Assembly (NCBI GenBank): GCA_009809945.1
Contig: WTPW01000772.1
Location: 158,980-222,979 of the forward strand
DNA: 64,000 bases
Source of the DNA: Gigaspora margarita
Lineage: Eukaryota; Glomeromycota; Glomeromycetes; Diversisporales; Gigasporaceae
Direction of reading: 5' to 3'
In this document: positions 34,470 to 46,928 of the stretch, one piece after another
How the letters are laid out: each line of letters opens with the position of its first letter
Numbering within the stretch: position 1 is the stretch's first letter
Program-made: the position numbers and the translations under genes
Notes under the pieces: model-generated
The model's database searches: none
The model's input: the letters and a program-made list of their open reading frames with translations, nothing else
What the model was told of the DNA's origin: nothing

Positions 34470-37400
34470 TATTAGAATAGTAAGCAAATTCTGGAGCAGA
34501 ATTTTATACAATAGAAACTACAATGAAACTAACTTATCCTTGACTATATTTTGTAATTATCAAAATAGTGAGTAAACTCAAACAGAATTTTTTTGCAATG
34601 ATAATTTTAATATAAACTAAAAACCTTAACCACATGCTGCAACTATTAGAATAGCAAATAAGTTCTATAGCAGAATAGAAATTATGATAATTTTGATACA
34701 AAATAATTCTAATACAAACTAATCAACTACATAAAAATTATGATAATTCAATACAAACTAACTGAAATAGCAGTATTTTTTGCAAGTTTTTTTTTATAAT
34801 AGATATGATTTTAATTTTAATACAAACTAATTCAACTTTAATTATTATAAATAAATCATATGATAATTCCAATACAAACTAACAAATTTGACCATATATT
34901 GTATTTAATAAGTAAGTTTGCAACAAAGGTTTTTATAGTTAAATCATAATTTACTTTAATCACATATAGTACTATGCTATGCTCACTTTATAACAAGTAA
35001 GTCATAATAGAATTTTTATATATAGTATCTATTAAAATAGTAAGTAAATTTTGTAACAGAATTTTCATGGTAGAAATTATAATAATTTTGATATAACCTA
35101 CTTGACTATATACTTTAGTAATTGAAATAGTAAATAAGTAAATTTTTTATAATTTACAATAGAATCAAAATATTCTGTATAAACCAAACTATAATAAAAT
35201 CATAAGAATTCATATATAATCTATTCCAATATATACTGTAACTATTAGAATTGTAAGTTTAATTAGAAATTATAATAATTATACCAACTATATATCATGG
35301 TTACTAGAATAAGTTAATTTGTATGTAAAGATAAAACTAACTTTTATACAATCTAAAAAATAAAAAAATCAAGTTTTGTAATAAAATATATTATGACAAA
35401 TTATGATAATAATAACTTCAATATAAATTAATTCAATATTTATATTATAAATTGCATTAATAAGTAAATTCTGTAATAGGATGCTTTACAATAGCTTATA
35501 ATAAAAATTGCAATAGTTTCAATATGGGCCAAATAATACTATTATTACTGAGCAAGAAAGTTTGTAGAGGAATGTTTATAGTAACTTGTAATAGAAATTA
35601 TAATAGAACTCACATGCAAACTAATTAATTATATACTAAGATTACCAAATTAGTAAGTTTTACAATAGAAGTTTTCTAGTATTATAATAGAAATTATAAT
35701 AATTTAGATACAAACAAACTAATATAATCTAATTGAATTTCTACAACATATAATATTAGAAGTCACAAGGATTCTAATGAAAACAATTTGATTTTAATAT
35801 ATATTGATTTATATATATATGAATATCTAAACTCAGATTAATTTGTATTATAACATTATAGCTTTTTTTTTATATTTTTGACATGCTGCTTAAAATGCCT
35901 AAATGCCAAAATAATTGTGGCTACTTAAAATATTTTTAGTTATCATACCAAAATAATTTTAGTTGACAAAATTGTTTTTGGTAGATATAATTATTTTTGA
36001 CTGCTAAAATTAGAGATAGCAAGTTTAATAAAGTATTGTTATTATTATTTCCAATTATTTTCTATTATTTTTTGCATAATAAGTAAGAATAAGTAAGAAT
36101 TATGATACCTGATCAGCAAATGATTGTATTTAAAATTTGTCTTCAAGATTATATTTGTAAAATATAATAAGTAATAATTATTTATTATAGAAATCGCATA
36201 ATTTCAAATACAAATGAAAATAATTATAACATGATTATTGTCACTAAAATAGCGAGTAAGCTTTGTAACAGAATTTTTTACTTTTACTCATGGTAGAAGT
36301 CATAATGATTTCAATGCAACCAAATCGACCTTAATCACATGCAGTAATAGGTCAAAGTTTTGTAATAGAAACACACAATAATGAAAATAATTATAATCAT
36401 TCGGTACAGCATTTACAAGTAAGTTCTGTAACAGAATATTTTACAGTAACGCATAATAGAAATTACGATTATTTCAATAAAATTAACCTTAACTAAACAT
36501 GCTATGGGTTACTGGAATAACAAGGTCATAACAAATTTTTATGATAACTTATAATCGAAATTATGTTAATTCTGATACAAGCTAATTCAATCTTAACACA
36601 CACCGCAATTACAATATCAATTTTTATAAAACATACTTACTCAACTTTAACAATATACAGTGATCAAGTTCAGTAATCATAATCAATGGTAAAAAATCAC
36701 GAAAAAATCACAATGCAAACTAATTCATTGCATACTAAGTCATCAGAATAGCAAATTAGTTTTGTAACAGAAATATTTTATAATAGAACATAATTTCAAT
36801 ACAAACTAGCATAAATTAATCAATGGGCACCGCATTTGATAGTAAGTTTCGCAACAGAATGTTCTACGGTAATGCATGATAGAATTTACGATAATTTCAA
36901 TATAAATTAACCTTAACCAAACATGTTATGGGTTACTGGAATAGCGAGTAAATTTCATAACAAAATTTTTATAGTAACTTATGTTGAGCGAAATTATAAT
37001 TTTGAAACAAGCCAATTCAACCTTAACCACACATCGTAGTTATCAGAATAGAAGGTTCTGTAACATAGTTTTTTTTATAGTAATATTAAAATCACAATAT
37101 TCACAGTGCAACTTTAACTACATAATGTGGCACCGGAATAACAAATTTAGTAACAGAATTTTCACCAACCCACAGAATTTTTACAGTATTTCATTATTGA
37201 AATTACAATAATTTCAATAAAACTAATTCAAACTAAACACGTTTATTGTCTCTGGGAATAACGGGTAAGTTTTGTAACAGAGTTTCTTACAGTAACTCAT
37301 GGTAGAAATTACGATCATTCCAACATGATCTAACTCGACCTTAATCATATACTGTGGTGATCGGAATAGCAAACGAGTCCTATAACAGAATTCAATACAG

Positions 37401-37545
37401 TAATTAATGATTAAAATCATAAGAATTATAATAAAACCTTACCACTGTATTTACCACATTTGCGACTTAGTTTGTAACAGAATGTTTTACAGTAATCGTG
37501 TAAGATAACTATAATTCTAGTGTTAGCTAATGCAGCCTTAATTAT
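34470..37545. repeat. Minisatellite, about 100-110 bp unit, roughly 28 copies
   Basis: Each diverged unit carries, in order, a CTTAACCACATACTGTA-like block, ATCAGAATAGCAAGTAAG, TTTGTAACAGAATTTTT, ACAGTAACTCATGATAGAAA and TTACAATAATTTCAATACAA. CpG is almost absent from 34470 to about 36150 and present from there to 37545. The units contain AG and GT words but no constant AG-NNN-GT junction, unlike the array at 56015-64000. Stray units occur at 22057-22330. Confidence 0.8.
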
Positions 37546-37667
37546 AGAATTTTTTACAAAAATTGTCACGGTTGATGCTGAAGCTATGACCTATTTTGAT
37601 ATAAATTTTAAAAATTTTTTTTTGGATGCTTTTTTGTTTTTGTCTTATAGGGTTTGGGTAACTCATA

Positions 37668-37897
37668 CAGGGGAGTCCCCAAAATTCCGGGTCGGGATAC
37701 GTCGGAGTGCATCGGAATCATGGTCGGCTGGATCGGAATTGATCGATTTTGCCCCAAGATCATAAAAAATTTTACTAATAAATCATATCCATTCATTAAG
37801 TAAAAAATGCCCAGCTGATATAAAACCTGCTAACAAGTAGGACTAAACGCCGACCTAGATCCGACGCATCCGACCCGGAAATTTGGGGACAGCCCTG
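37668..37897. mobile_element. TA-flanked MITE with CCGACCCGGAAATTT ends, copy 1
   Basis: Inverted ends CAGGGGAGTCCCCAAAATTC and ATTTGGGGACAGCCCTG lie between TA dinucleotides. Internal CATCGGAATC and ATCCGACGCATCCGACCC words. Copy 2 is at 52039-52253. Both copies are preceded by AACTCATA and followed by TAAAAATC. Confidence 0.7.
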
Positions 37898-38183
37898 TAA
37901 AAATCCTGAACACACTAGTTTAATATAAGACGCCTCAATTAGTGATATCGACATTACCAGACGGCAGACTGAGGGCCGACCCGTAACTTCATGGGCCGGG
38001 CCGATTAAGAATGTTCTAGCAAAAATTTACAGTAACAAATATGTTTTGTATAAAACATATCGGCCGATTTTGATTTTTGGGCCTTTTTTGGACCAAAAGT
38101 TACACAAATTTTTTGTTCTTAAGTAACGTCGAAAAAAATAACAAATGAAGCACTTGTAAAAAAGCGCTTTTTAGCCTCTAGAC

Positions 38184-38992
38184 TAGAGATTGACAAATCA
38201 CAGTTTTTTCAAAAATCCTGCGTGACACGCACGGATCCCACGCGGGATCGGATTACAAATTTCCGGGTTTTTTAATTTTTTTTGTCTAACAAAAAAAAAA
38301 TCATGCAGAATTTATTATTGAAAATTTATTTTCTTGTTCAAATTAGTTATTTTCTTATAAATCCTATTTATTCTAAATAAAAACGCTTATATGGATTTTT
38401 GCTTATATATAAAATGGGTAAAATTTACATAAAGAATTCTTATAATATTTAAGCATAAAATAATTTAATCTTATTGATTTTATACATATGAAATATTAAA
38501 ATTTTAACTAATTTAGATTTTGCCTAAATTTTTTATAATTATTTAAATAAATAATTAATAACAGTTAAATTAATTATTTTAATAAATAAAAATAAAATAT
38601 AAAAATAATACGCTTACCAATTTGATTTTTAAAAAATATATTATATATATATATTATATATATTTATAATAAAATAGTCAGAGGATTCTATGTAGAAGTG
38701 TAAGAAGCATGATATGCATATGTAAAAGCGATATACAAATAAATAAATTCGATATAGAAGTGCATGTAACTATAAAAATGTATATGTGAAACGATATACA
38801 GTACAGGCAAATAAATTCCTCATGTATATCGATGCATATCAAATGCCAAATAGGAATTGGCCTAGATATGTTAATGCAGGCCAGATAATATGGTAATGCC
38901 GGCCGGACTATTTTATTTTGGGATCATATTAAAAATTCCGCGCGGGCTCTAAAAATCTCGCGCGGATCACGCACGTGTCCATCTTTACTCTA
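38184..38992. mobile_element. Probable hAT-like element with CGCGCGGATC words
   Basis: The ends TAGAGATTGACA / TGTCCATCTTTACTCTA are imperfect inverted repeats, and both subterminal regions repeat GATCCCACGCGGGATC-like words. No target duplication is visible. The middle is AT-rich, with TATGTATATG-type repeats. Confidence 0.5.
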
Positions 38993-39085
38993 GCAAGATT
39001 AAAAAACAAAAAACCCCCCGAATAAAACAGCTATACTAAGTTGTAAAAAGAAGTACTTTTACCGTTTGTTGATATATTAGGAGTA

Positions 39086-39305
39086 ACTATCAAGGGCAAA
39101 TTCGGAAGCAAATTTTTAAAATAATAGCCTTTTAAACATACTTTTGACTTATAATGAAATATGTAAATCTCATAATTTTTACATATTTAATTAGAAGTAC
39201 AAAGTTAGTTTAAAAGGCCGTTTTTATGAAATAATTTTAAGCGCAAAATTTTTTGATAATCTCAATTATGGTTGATTGATTTTGGGGGCAAAACAAATCG
39301 GCCGA
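39086..39305. repeat. Dispersed repeat, copy B (partner at 1137-1342)
   Basis: Same order of blocks as copy A, with a 30-bp insertion around ATTTAATTAGAAGTACAAAG. Confidence 0.75.
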
Positions 39306-40684
39306 TATGATTACAAATGCATCATTAATATCATGAAATAAAACAGTAGTCTTTTTTTTTTATGGTCAAAAATTCTTTATTGCTAAATCATTTATTTTAA
39401 CTTATTAGATTCCTTGCATAGAAGCGTTACTTTTTAATCCATTTACCTTTTTATCTGCTTACATTTTTTTTAAATTCGAAATTATCTAATTAATAATCTT
39501 CAGATTCGAATTTATTAAATCGAAATCCAGATTCATTCCAACACAAGATCAACAATAACGATAGCAAAAGTAAAGCAGGAGTACCGGTGGCGCTCCGTTT
39601 AAATTTGTAAAACATATAATTTGATTGGCTAATTATCATGTGAAAAAAATACATAAACTTTCATGTAACATTGAGGCTTTCCCCGTTTTGTCTTATGTTT
39701 TAAAAATCAGGTCATTTATATGAGTGGCACACAATAAACATCTACGAGTAGAAAAAATTACCGAATCAAAATTTTTGGCTTGTTGCCCCTTATGGCTGTA
39801 CATATGGGCGGATTTTTTTGACTTTTGGTGATGATTAACAATAATGAAGACAATGATTTGCTGATCACAATAATTTGAAAGACACTATAATTAAGTAATT
39901 GTATTTGATTGGTTGATTAATTTTTTTTGTTATTAAATGCGTATGAAACCGTTATGAAACCATTTTATAAAAAAGTATAAAAAACTATGATAAAATTAAA
40001 GCACAAAATTATTTGATTGTTCCATTACATCCTTTATTATTAATATTTTGATATAGTGATATATTTCGTTGTTAAAATATCAAATTCATAACTTATTTTA
40101 TATTACACCATTTAATTTTTAATGATCACAATATTCTCATTAAAAATTTTCTCTTTTATATAGGTGTATATATGATGATAAAGTTTGATTTTTACTTCAG
40201 GTTTTCCCTGCGCTTCATATAACTGCAGTTTTTCTATGATTTTTTATAATAATCGAGTATTTAAATTTATGCATTTTGACTATCATTTATTCATTTTTTA
40301 TTATATATCTTTATTGCATTTTTTATTATAAGTCTTTTATTGCATATATCTTGCATTATTATTGTTATTTATTATTAAATGTTTCCTGATGTACTACACA
40401 TACAAAACGTGAAGTTGATCTTCATACATTATTTAATTCTCTATATAAGTATACTTTTCGGTTCACTTCATTCCGTTTAAAAATTAATAAAAACCCAACA
40501 TTGTAAAATTAATAATACCCTAGATATATTTAAAAAAATTAAAAAAAAAGCATAATAAGATAACCAAATAAATACAAAAGTACAGCTATTTTTTTCATAT
40601 AAATTTCTTGTTATCAGGAATATACAAGAAATTAAAGCGCATTGTCATAAAACAATAATTTTCAAGGTTTACAAGTTTGAAAAG
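39306..40684. other. Intergenic region and 5' flank of the first glycosyltransferase gene
   Basis: No gene recognised. 39863-39885 (GATCACAATAATTTGAAAG) resembles the right end of the MITE at 57449-57689. The rest is AT-rich. Confidence 0.4.
40441..40453 (+). promoter_or_regulatory. Candidate TATA element upstream of the first glycosyltransferase gene
   Basis: CTATATAAGTATA lies 232 bases before the ATG, a plausible distance for a fungal TATA box with a long leader. Only the motif supports it. Confidence 0.25.
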
Positions 40685-41971
40685 ATGATATTATCATCTA
40701 AATCAGTTTCACTTATTATTACATTATTTATATTATTATTTCCTTTTTTCCTTTGGGAAATTGACAAATATTTCTACAACAAACCTAAAGAACTAAAATT
40801 TGAACCATCAGATAACGAAATAAATCAAAAATATTGTGGTACAAATGAATGTAAATTTTTATTTGCTTATAATGTCGTTGAGCAGGAATCTCAATCAAAC
40901 CAACATTTTATCTCTTTCATACAAATTGCGCAACAATTGGGTCGCATAATGGTATTGACTAATGTTGGAGAGTCAAGTATATCATCACTCAAAAATTTTC
41001 CTTTTGATTTTTATTATAATATTGATGAATTACGTAGAAAATTTCCGGAAGTAAAATTTATTTCACAACAACAATTTCAAAAATGGACTAAGGAACGATA
41101 CTTTAAACCAGACATAATACATGTGTTACTCGAAGATTCAAAGTTTGATCCTAATTACACAATTCAATATGACATTTCATACATTGATAAACTTGTGAAA
41201 GAATATAGAATAGATCAATTTGATTTTAATTTAAATAATTCAGTAATATTTAAACAAGTAGGTGTTGGTATTACTGCTGGACCGAGAAAAAGCGAGAATA
41301 ATGAACTAAGAGAGTTTTTATCAGCTGAATTAAAAAGCAATGCTGAAGTTATGCTGATAACGCATGAAACAATACGTCATGCAATATTCGAAAAACTCAC
41401 ACCGATGCCATATGCAAGTCACATTACCAAGGCGGCTTTAAACATTACAAAAAACTTAAAGCCATACATTGCGATTCATTGGCGTATGGAAAAAGGTCGA
41501 ATAAATCTTATGCCAAAATGCTCTAAAAGTCTTGTAACTTATCTAAGAAAACTTAAAAAAAGAACCGGAATTAAAAATATTTATTTGGCAACGGATTATC
41601 CATTTTTCAGACAAAATAAAACACAGTCACGCACATTTACTCGAATATATGAAGAACATCATACAGCAATGAAAATTTTAAACATTTCATTTAATTTAAA
41701 CACTTGGGTATCAACTCATGGGTTAGATTATCTTCAGTCTTATCCTATAAAAAATGAACAATTACAAGAGGAACTTGAAGGTAGTGGTATTCAAGGGGTC
41801 TTTGATAAATTGATTTTAACACAAGCTGATTATTTTGTAAGTGGTCCTAAAGAATGTTGCAGATTTAATAGTACCTATACACACCAAGTTATTAGGGCAA
41901 GAAAAGAAATGTTAAAAAATAATATAAAATTTAAAAATCTTATTAGCCGATGGAAACTGAAGCCAAAATAA
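40685..41971 (+). CDS. Type II membrane glycosyltransferase, O-fucosyltransferase-like
   Basis: A single-exon, 428-residue protein. An N-terminal signal anchor (about residues 8-24, leucine/isoleucine/phenylalanine-rich) after a short cytoplasmic tail indicates a Golgi/ER type II protein with a lumenal catalytic domain. Residues 260-270 (PYIAIHWRMEK) fit the H-x-R-x-E GDP-fucose-binding motif of protein O-fucosyltransferase folds (His265, Arg267, Glu269), followed about 35 residues later by IYLATD (299-304), which is conserved there. The late DYFVSGP and KECCRFNSTY segments are consistent with the C-terminal half of the fold. NxS/T sequons at 186, 253 and 373 suggest glycosylation. The acceptor is unknown. 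It lies 1.4 kb upstream of a second, different member in the same orientation. Confidence 0.75.
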   Translation: MILSSKSVSLIITLFILLFPFFLWEIDKYFYNKPKELKFEPSDNEINQKYCGTNECKFLFAYNVVEQESQSNQHFISFIQIAQQLGRIMVLTNVGESSISSLKNFPFDFYYNIDELRRKFPEVKFISQQQFQKWTKERYFKPDIIHVLLEDSKFDPNYTIQYDISYIDKLVKEYRIDQFDFNLNNSVIFKQVGVGITAGPRKSENNELREFLSAELKSNAEVMLITHETIRHAIFEKLTPMPYASHITKAALNITKNLKPYIAIHWRMEKGRINLMPKCSKSLVTYLRKLKKRTGIKNIYLATDYPFFRQNKTQSRTFTRIYEEHHTAMKILNISFNLNTWVSTHGLDYLQSYPIKNEQLQEELEGSGIQGVFDKLILTQADYFVSGPKECCRFNSTYTHQVIRARKEMLKNNIKFKNLISRWKLKPK

Positions 41972-42439
41972 TAGTGTGAATTTAACATGTATTTAGATAA
42001 TTGTATAGATATAGTAAAGTTACATTTAAAGTTAATTATACTTTATCTATCGTTATGTACACACGTATTTGCATTTAATGAATAATTTGATGAGCACACC
42101 ATTACAACTTTATTTATGTAAATAAACACGAAATAACACCCATCTGTGCACCATTCGTGTGCACCTGTATGCGTTATACGAAACTTTTTATTATCGGATC
42201 ACGAGCAAATAACCTTTTTTTTTTATACTGTAAATTTTTTAAAAAATTATGCTATAAATTATGCGAATTAAATATAAAAAACGGATCTTAGCTCTCCGCT
42301 TTTGTCGAGGAACATGCTCGTGCTTAGGTTCATTATTTGTATACATTGGAATCTCCAGGATTCTCGAGGATTCTCATGGATTAAATCTGCCAAAATTATA
42401 CAAATTATGCCCAAATTATGCAAACAAGCAAACAAGCCC

Positions 42440-42612
42440 TCTTTTTTTTTTTTATCCAAAAAGGGAAATTAGCCAATCGGAGAATGTAAAATGATTGTCC
42501 CGAATCAGTCCGACACACGAGCGAATCGGAGAAAAGCAGGAAGAAAACGAAAAAAAAAGCGAAAATACAAGAAAACGAATGTTTAAACTCATCATTGGAC
42601 ACTAATTAAAAA
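42440..42612. repeat. Dispersed repeat, inverted partner of 19865-20010
   Basis: AGCCAATCGGAGAATGTAAA, CAGTCCGACACACGAG and AGAAAACGAATGTTTAAAC match the partner in reverse complement. Confidence 0.55.
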
Positions 42613-42885
42613 TGAGGCAATGAGAGTTTACCTTAGAAGGTGTTATTTACTCTAAATCGCCTCTCTTCACCCTAAATTTTAATTTCACGAAGATAGTTTA
42701 TTTTTATATTATTTCCTTTTGAGTTTGTATCACTCTCGGACACAATCCTGCGCCCACGCTAAATAAAATTGTAAATAGAAATGATCTGTTTCAAATTAAT
42801 GCGATAACGATAAACGCATTTTAACTTTGTTATAAAAACGCCAAGACCCTAGCGTCACCAGTCTAAAAAAATTTCGTTACCAGCG

Positions 42886-42910
42886 TTGGGTTAGGGTTAG
42901 GGTTAGGGTT
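42886..42910 (+). repeat. Short interstitial TTAGGG tract
   Basis: Three perfect TTAGGG units in GTTAGGGTTAGGGTTAGGG context. It is too short to say more than that the telomere-type word occurs here. Confidence 0.5.
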
Positions 42911-43360
42911 TGGGTATTTTTGTTTTTATTTTATGTTACACCGGATCTTTAGTTTTAATTTTGAACAGATAGCAAAATGTTTCAGGGTGGTGACGTTAGA
43001 ATGGTTTAAAAATGCATGCATTTTAAAAACATATAACAATGCAATAAATATTATACAGGATTCTTATCCTTAAAAAGGTTAATTATGTCATTTGCAGTTT
43101 AGACTATTTGTGTTTAACCGAATATTTATTCCAGATTTCTTTCGCTATAAATAAATTGTATATTGCAATCTGCAAAATTGCGTAACAATTATAAGAATTA
43201 TTTTGATTATAGAATGGTCGCATTCAAAAAAAAATTAATAATTATGGGTTTCATTGTCACAGATCTCTTAAAATAGTTGGAAGGAATTTTTTTGTTACAT
43301 GAAAATAAAGTTATAAATATGCAATGAGAATCGTAGCTAAGAATTTAACCATTTAATAAA

Positions 43361-44554
43361 ATGACTATATTATTTTTCCAAAGTCAACGCAAACGATATG
43401 CATTCTATTTTATTCTTATGGTTTTACTTGTATCTATATATTTAATTGAATATAAATCATTTTTTATATTAAACGATGATTCACCAATAATTTATAAAGA
43501 AAAGTATTTAACTTATCTTCCACATAGTGGTTTTAATAACCAAAGAATTGCATTAGAAAATGCAATATTTCTGGCATGGTATTTGAATAGAACTTTGATA
43601 GTTCCACCTCTTCTATTATTTAAAGGTGCTTCACCAGTCACATTTAAGCCATATGGTCAACTTTATAAAAACTTAAACACACTTACTAAAACCAATAAAC
43701 TTTATAACAAGAACGTAACTTATACCATGTGGAATTGGGATGAACTTATGGACTTTACATTTGTGAAACAAAACATTAACTATATTCATTGTCAAGATTT
43801 TAATTTCAAACACTTGACAGAATCACTTCACATTAATAATAATTCTGAAGTATATAAAGTAACTAATAGTTATCGACAACAATATTATGATGATCCTACA
43901 ACAGAACATGACTCCTTATTTGAACGAGTAAATCTGATCGACTTAAGAGATAGAAATGAAAAATTATTACATTTTGGAAGTTTATATGCACGAGTAAAGA
44001 TTATTGTTCAATATCCTGAAAATCAAAATTTTCGGAGTCAGTTAAGATATAAAATGTTAATTAATAATTTAATGATGGTTGATATTGTAAATAAAATTAT
44101 CAATAAAATTGGTGGGGCTGATAGTTTTATTGGTGTACACGCAAGATTAGGTGATGGCGGATTTGCAAGGAATAAAAAACGAACGGTACGAAAACTTATC
44201 AAAAGACTTCAAGGAGATTTTAAACATATAAAAGTAAACAATAATAGTTCTTGTTCTCATACAAAGATATATCTAGCTACAGATGTAAAAAAGAGTGCTT
44301 CTTTCCTCAAACCATTCTTTCAAACTTTTCCTTGTACATATGTACTAAGTGATTTTAAGGATTTATTGGGTCCATTAAAATCTTTAAAAAACCCCAGGGA
44401 TGATAAAATAATGTATGAATTTCTAAAACGCTTTGTAGATTTACTGGCTGTTTCAAAAGGTAATAAGTTCTACCAAACAGAAAACAGTACTTTTTCAGAC
44501 TACGCTAAAGTCTTAAATAAAATTTGGTTGGATACATTTAATAATCAGGTTTAA
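43361..44554 (+). CDS. Type II membrane glycosyltransferase, O-fucosyltransferase-like (second member)
   Basis: A single-exon, 397-residue protein. A basic N-terminus (QRKR) is followed by a signal anchor at about 13-29. Residues 57-83 (GFNNQRIALENAIFLAWYLN then RTLIVPP) match the N-terminal signature of O-fucosyltransferase folds (G-x-x-N-Q-R...A..LNRTL..P). Residues 256-266 (FIGVHARLGDG) give the donor-binding H-x-R box (His260, Arg262, with GD following). IYLATDVKK near residue 303 matches the IYLATDYP of the upstream neighbour. It differs from that neighbour enough that they are not a recent tandem duplicate. Substrate unknown. A role in cell-surface glycosylation is inference. Confidence 0.78.
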   Translation: MTILFFQSQRKRYAFYFILMVLLVSIYLIEYKSFFILNDDSPIIYKEKYLTYLPHSGFNNQRIALENAIFLAWYLNRTLIVPPLLLFKGASPVTFKPYGQLYKNLNTLTKTNKLYNKNVTYTMWNWDELMDFTFVKQNINYIHCQDFNFKHLTESLHINNNSEVYKVTNSYRQQYYDDPTTEHDSLFERVNLIDLRDRNEKLLHFGSLYARVKIIVQYPENQNFRSQLRYKMLINNLMMVDIVNKIINKIGGADSFIGVHARLGDGGFARNKKRTVRKLIKRLQGDFKHIKVNNNSSCSHTKIYLATDVKKSASFLKPFFQTFPCTYVLSDFKDLLGPLKSLKNPRDDKIMYEFLKRFVDLLAVSKGNKFYQTENSTFSDYAKVLNKIWLDTFNNQV

Positions 44555-45674
44555 TAGAATTTGGTTAGATAAATTTAATAATTAGGTTTATAGTGTAGTT
44601 GGGTTGTTGTCGCCCTTCCATGCTTATGTAACTAAACAATTCCATGAACTCTGTTCAATTTATGATAATTCAAAATTAATAAAAATTAGATTTTAACATA
44701 TTGTGCAATAAGAATGAAATTAAAGAAAAATGCATTAGTAAATGTTCGTAAGCTTAAATTTTACTATCTAATCTGTGTTAAGCCTTTTGATTAACTGTGT
44801 AATGAAACATCATTATTATTTGCGTATACTAACATATCCGGATATCCAATTCGATAAACGAATGTATATTGGGACATTCGGATTTTCACTGAATATCATC
44901 CATCGAATCAGACTTCTATGAATAATAATTTTTTCTATATTGTAAATACTGTAAGTTCGTACGTATATAATCATTCTGCTCCTGGATAGTCCGACTTACT
45001 TCTAATCCGAATATTCGAAATCTTTGATTGAACTTATGGTTCTGGAAAGTTCAGTTTAAAAAAAAAAAAAAATTTACTAAACATTTAAACTGCATATTAT
45101 GATAAAGTCTGAATTTTAAGGTTATTGTGATCGTAACTTTATAATCTCAAATGTTAAAAATTTTCAGATCTATACAATGAAACAGTTAACTCTCAGATTT
45201 CACGATAGAAATTTGCAAACCTTTCTTATATTAAATGATTATTTATAACTTTATTTTATCTTGCAGATTTATTACAGACAAGTTTGTCTTAATTTCTTTA
45301 CAAAATTTCGAAATTTTAAATATAAGCAATAAAAGGTACATTAATTAATTATTTTATTAATTTATTACAAAATTACTTCATTATCAGTTAACTTAAACTT
45401 TGGTAATTTTTAAACCTTTATTTGTATTAAATTATTGCAACATATTGCTAATAATAGCATATAACATTTTATTCTTACAATAATTGACAAAGACTTTACC
45501 AAACGCACCTATGGTGGTTTGTCACCTATAATTAGGGTGTGCGACATATTGTGTAATCAAAACTATATAAAGATTATTTTGTGTAACGATTAATTGAATT
45601 TTCATCAGATTTCAAATGCCCTGTTTATCCTTAGCCTCGTCTATGCCATTTGAAATTTCCACATTCAAAATTAG

Positions 45675-45716
<42 letters not shown>

Positions 45717-45728
45717 TATATATATATA

Positions 45729-45767
<39 letters not shown>

Positions 45768-46052
45768 CTTACCAAAAACTACAAAGCGTGGAGATGATTC
45801 AGTGTATTGCTCTCTTTAGCAGGTTTCAAATACCATCCAAATGCTTGTTTTCATGCCCGTACCTTTGCTATAGCAGGTTCAAGGGCTACCTGTCCATTCA
45901 AGTTGCAATGTTCATCAGGTTTCGAATGTCGTGTTTTTTTCATTCTCAACCACGTCTGTCATTTTTGTAGCAATATCCAAGGTTACACGACTCATTGGAA
46001 TTTTTACGTTCAATAACAGTATGTGAAAAAAACCTTCAATAGATTTCAAATA
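44555..46052. other. Intergenic, AT-rich
   Basis: No gene. 44830-45030 contains CATATCCGGATATCC and ATTCGGATT words like other word-repeat MITEs but without clear ends. Confidence 0.4.
45676..45762. repeat. (AT)n microsatellite
   Basis: A long alternating AT tract with two small interruptions, expected to vary in length and to form cruciforms. Confidence 0.95.
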
Positions 46053-46240
46053 CAGTCAAACCTCCCTAAATGCAACTTGTTGGGACCAAACTTTTGATAG
46101 CATGCATTTAGAGAACAATAAGAAAAATTGCATTTATAGAGGTTAGAAATATATTTGGCCGAGGTTTAAGGTTGCATTTAGAGAGGTGTTGCATTTAGGG
46201 GGGTTGCATTTAGGGGGTTGCATTTAGGGAGGTCTGACTG
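46053..46240. mobile_element. TA-flanked MITE with GCATTTAGGGAGG words
   Basis: Inverted ends CAGTCAAACCTCCCTAAATG / GGGAGGTCTGACTG lie between TA dinucleotides (46051-46052, 46241-46242). Near the right end GTTGCATTTAGGG is repeated in tandem. A partial relative without the right end is at 31608-31690. Confidence 0.8.
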
Positions 46241-46802
46241 TACCATTTAAATTTATGCCATTCCATAGTAGTATTCAAGACTACATTGTTCATTGGAATT
46301 TTCATAGTAGGTATAAAAAAAAAATAAAAAATTTCATACCATACCTTCGCTATAGTCGGTTCCAAGGCCACTGGCCCATTTGAATTCCTGTAGCAGTGTT
46401 CAAGACTACATTGTTTATTTAAAAACAGTATGCAGAAAAGAAAAAAATTTACCAGTACTTCAAAGCGAGCGATAACAGGTAGTCTAGCGTTGTGCTATGT
46501 TTACTTTATGATTACTGTATCATACAAAAAGTAAAAAAAAAAAAAGAGGATTACGAATAAATGATGATAAAGTTGCTATGACAATCACGGAAATAATAAT
46601 ATTCAAACTCAAATCCGAATATATGATATTTAGTTTATGATAGAGTCATCAGCTTGAACATAGCCGGCCAGCTAAACCGATTTTTAAATATCGCTTAGTC
46701 TACAGATAAATAAGGATCGACTACAAACGCTACTCTTTTTTTAATTTCATTTACGTATCATGTTCAGGGGCTATATACCATTGATGTCGTAACTAAAGTC
46801 AA

Positions 46803-46928
46803 CTACCGCACAGCGCTGCATATAGTACCCACCTGGAGTAGTATCCCCCCTTTTTTGACAAGCGATTTGTAGCGATCTACTTTCTTGAAAAACATCCAAG
46901 GATACTATATGCACCGCTGTACGGTATG
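46803..46928. mobile_element. Small TA-flanked fold-back element
   Basis: CCGCACAGCGCTGCATATAG on the left and CTATATGCACCGCTGTACGG on the right form imperfect inverted ends next to TA. The interior has no ORF. Confidence 0.5.

Larger units (their letters stand above)
41972..43360. other. Intergenic region between the two glycosyltransferases
   Basis: Contains the dispersed repeat 42440-42612 and a short TTAGGG tract at 42886-42910. A TATA-like CTATAAATAAATTG at 43144-43157 is about 210 bases before the next ATG. No other gene supported. Confidence 0.45.

Noticed and set aside
34470-37545. A second micro-exon array in the 105-bp minisatellite
   Set aside because: Units contain AG and GTAAGT-like words in places, but the GT is lost in many units, spacing is not constant and no coding exon adjoins.
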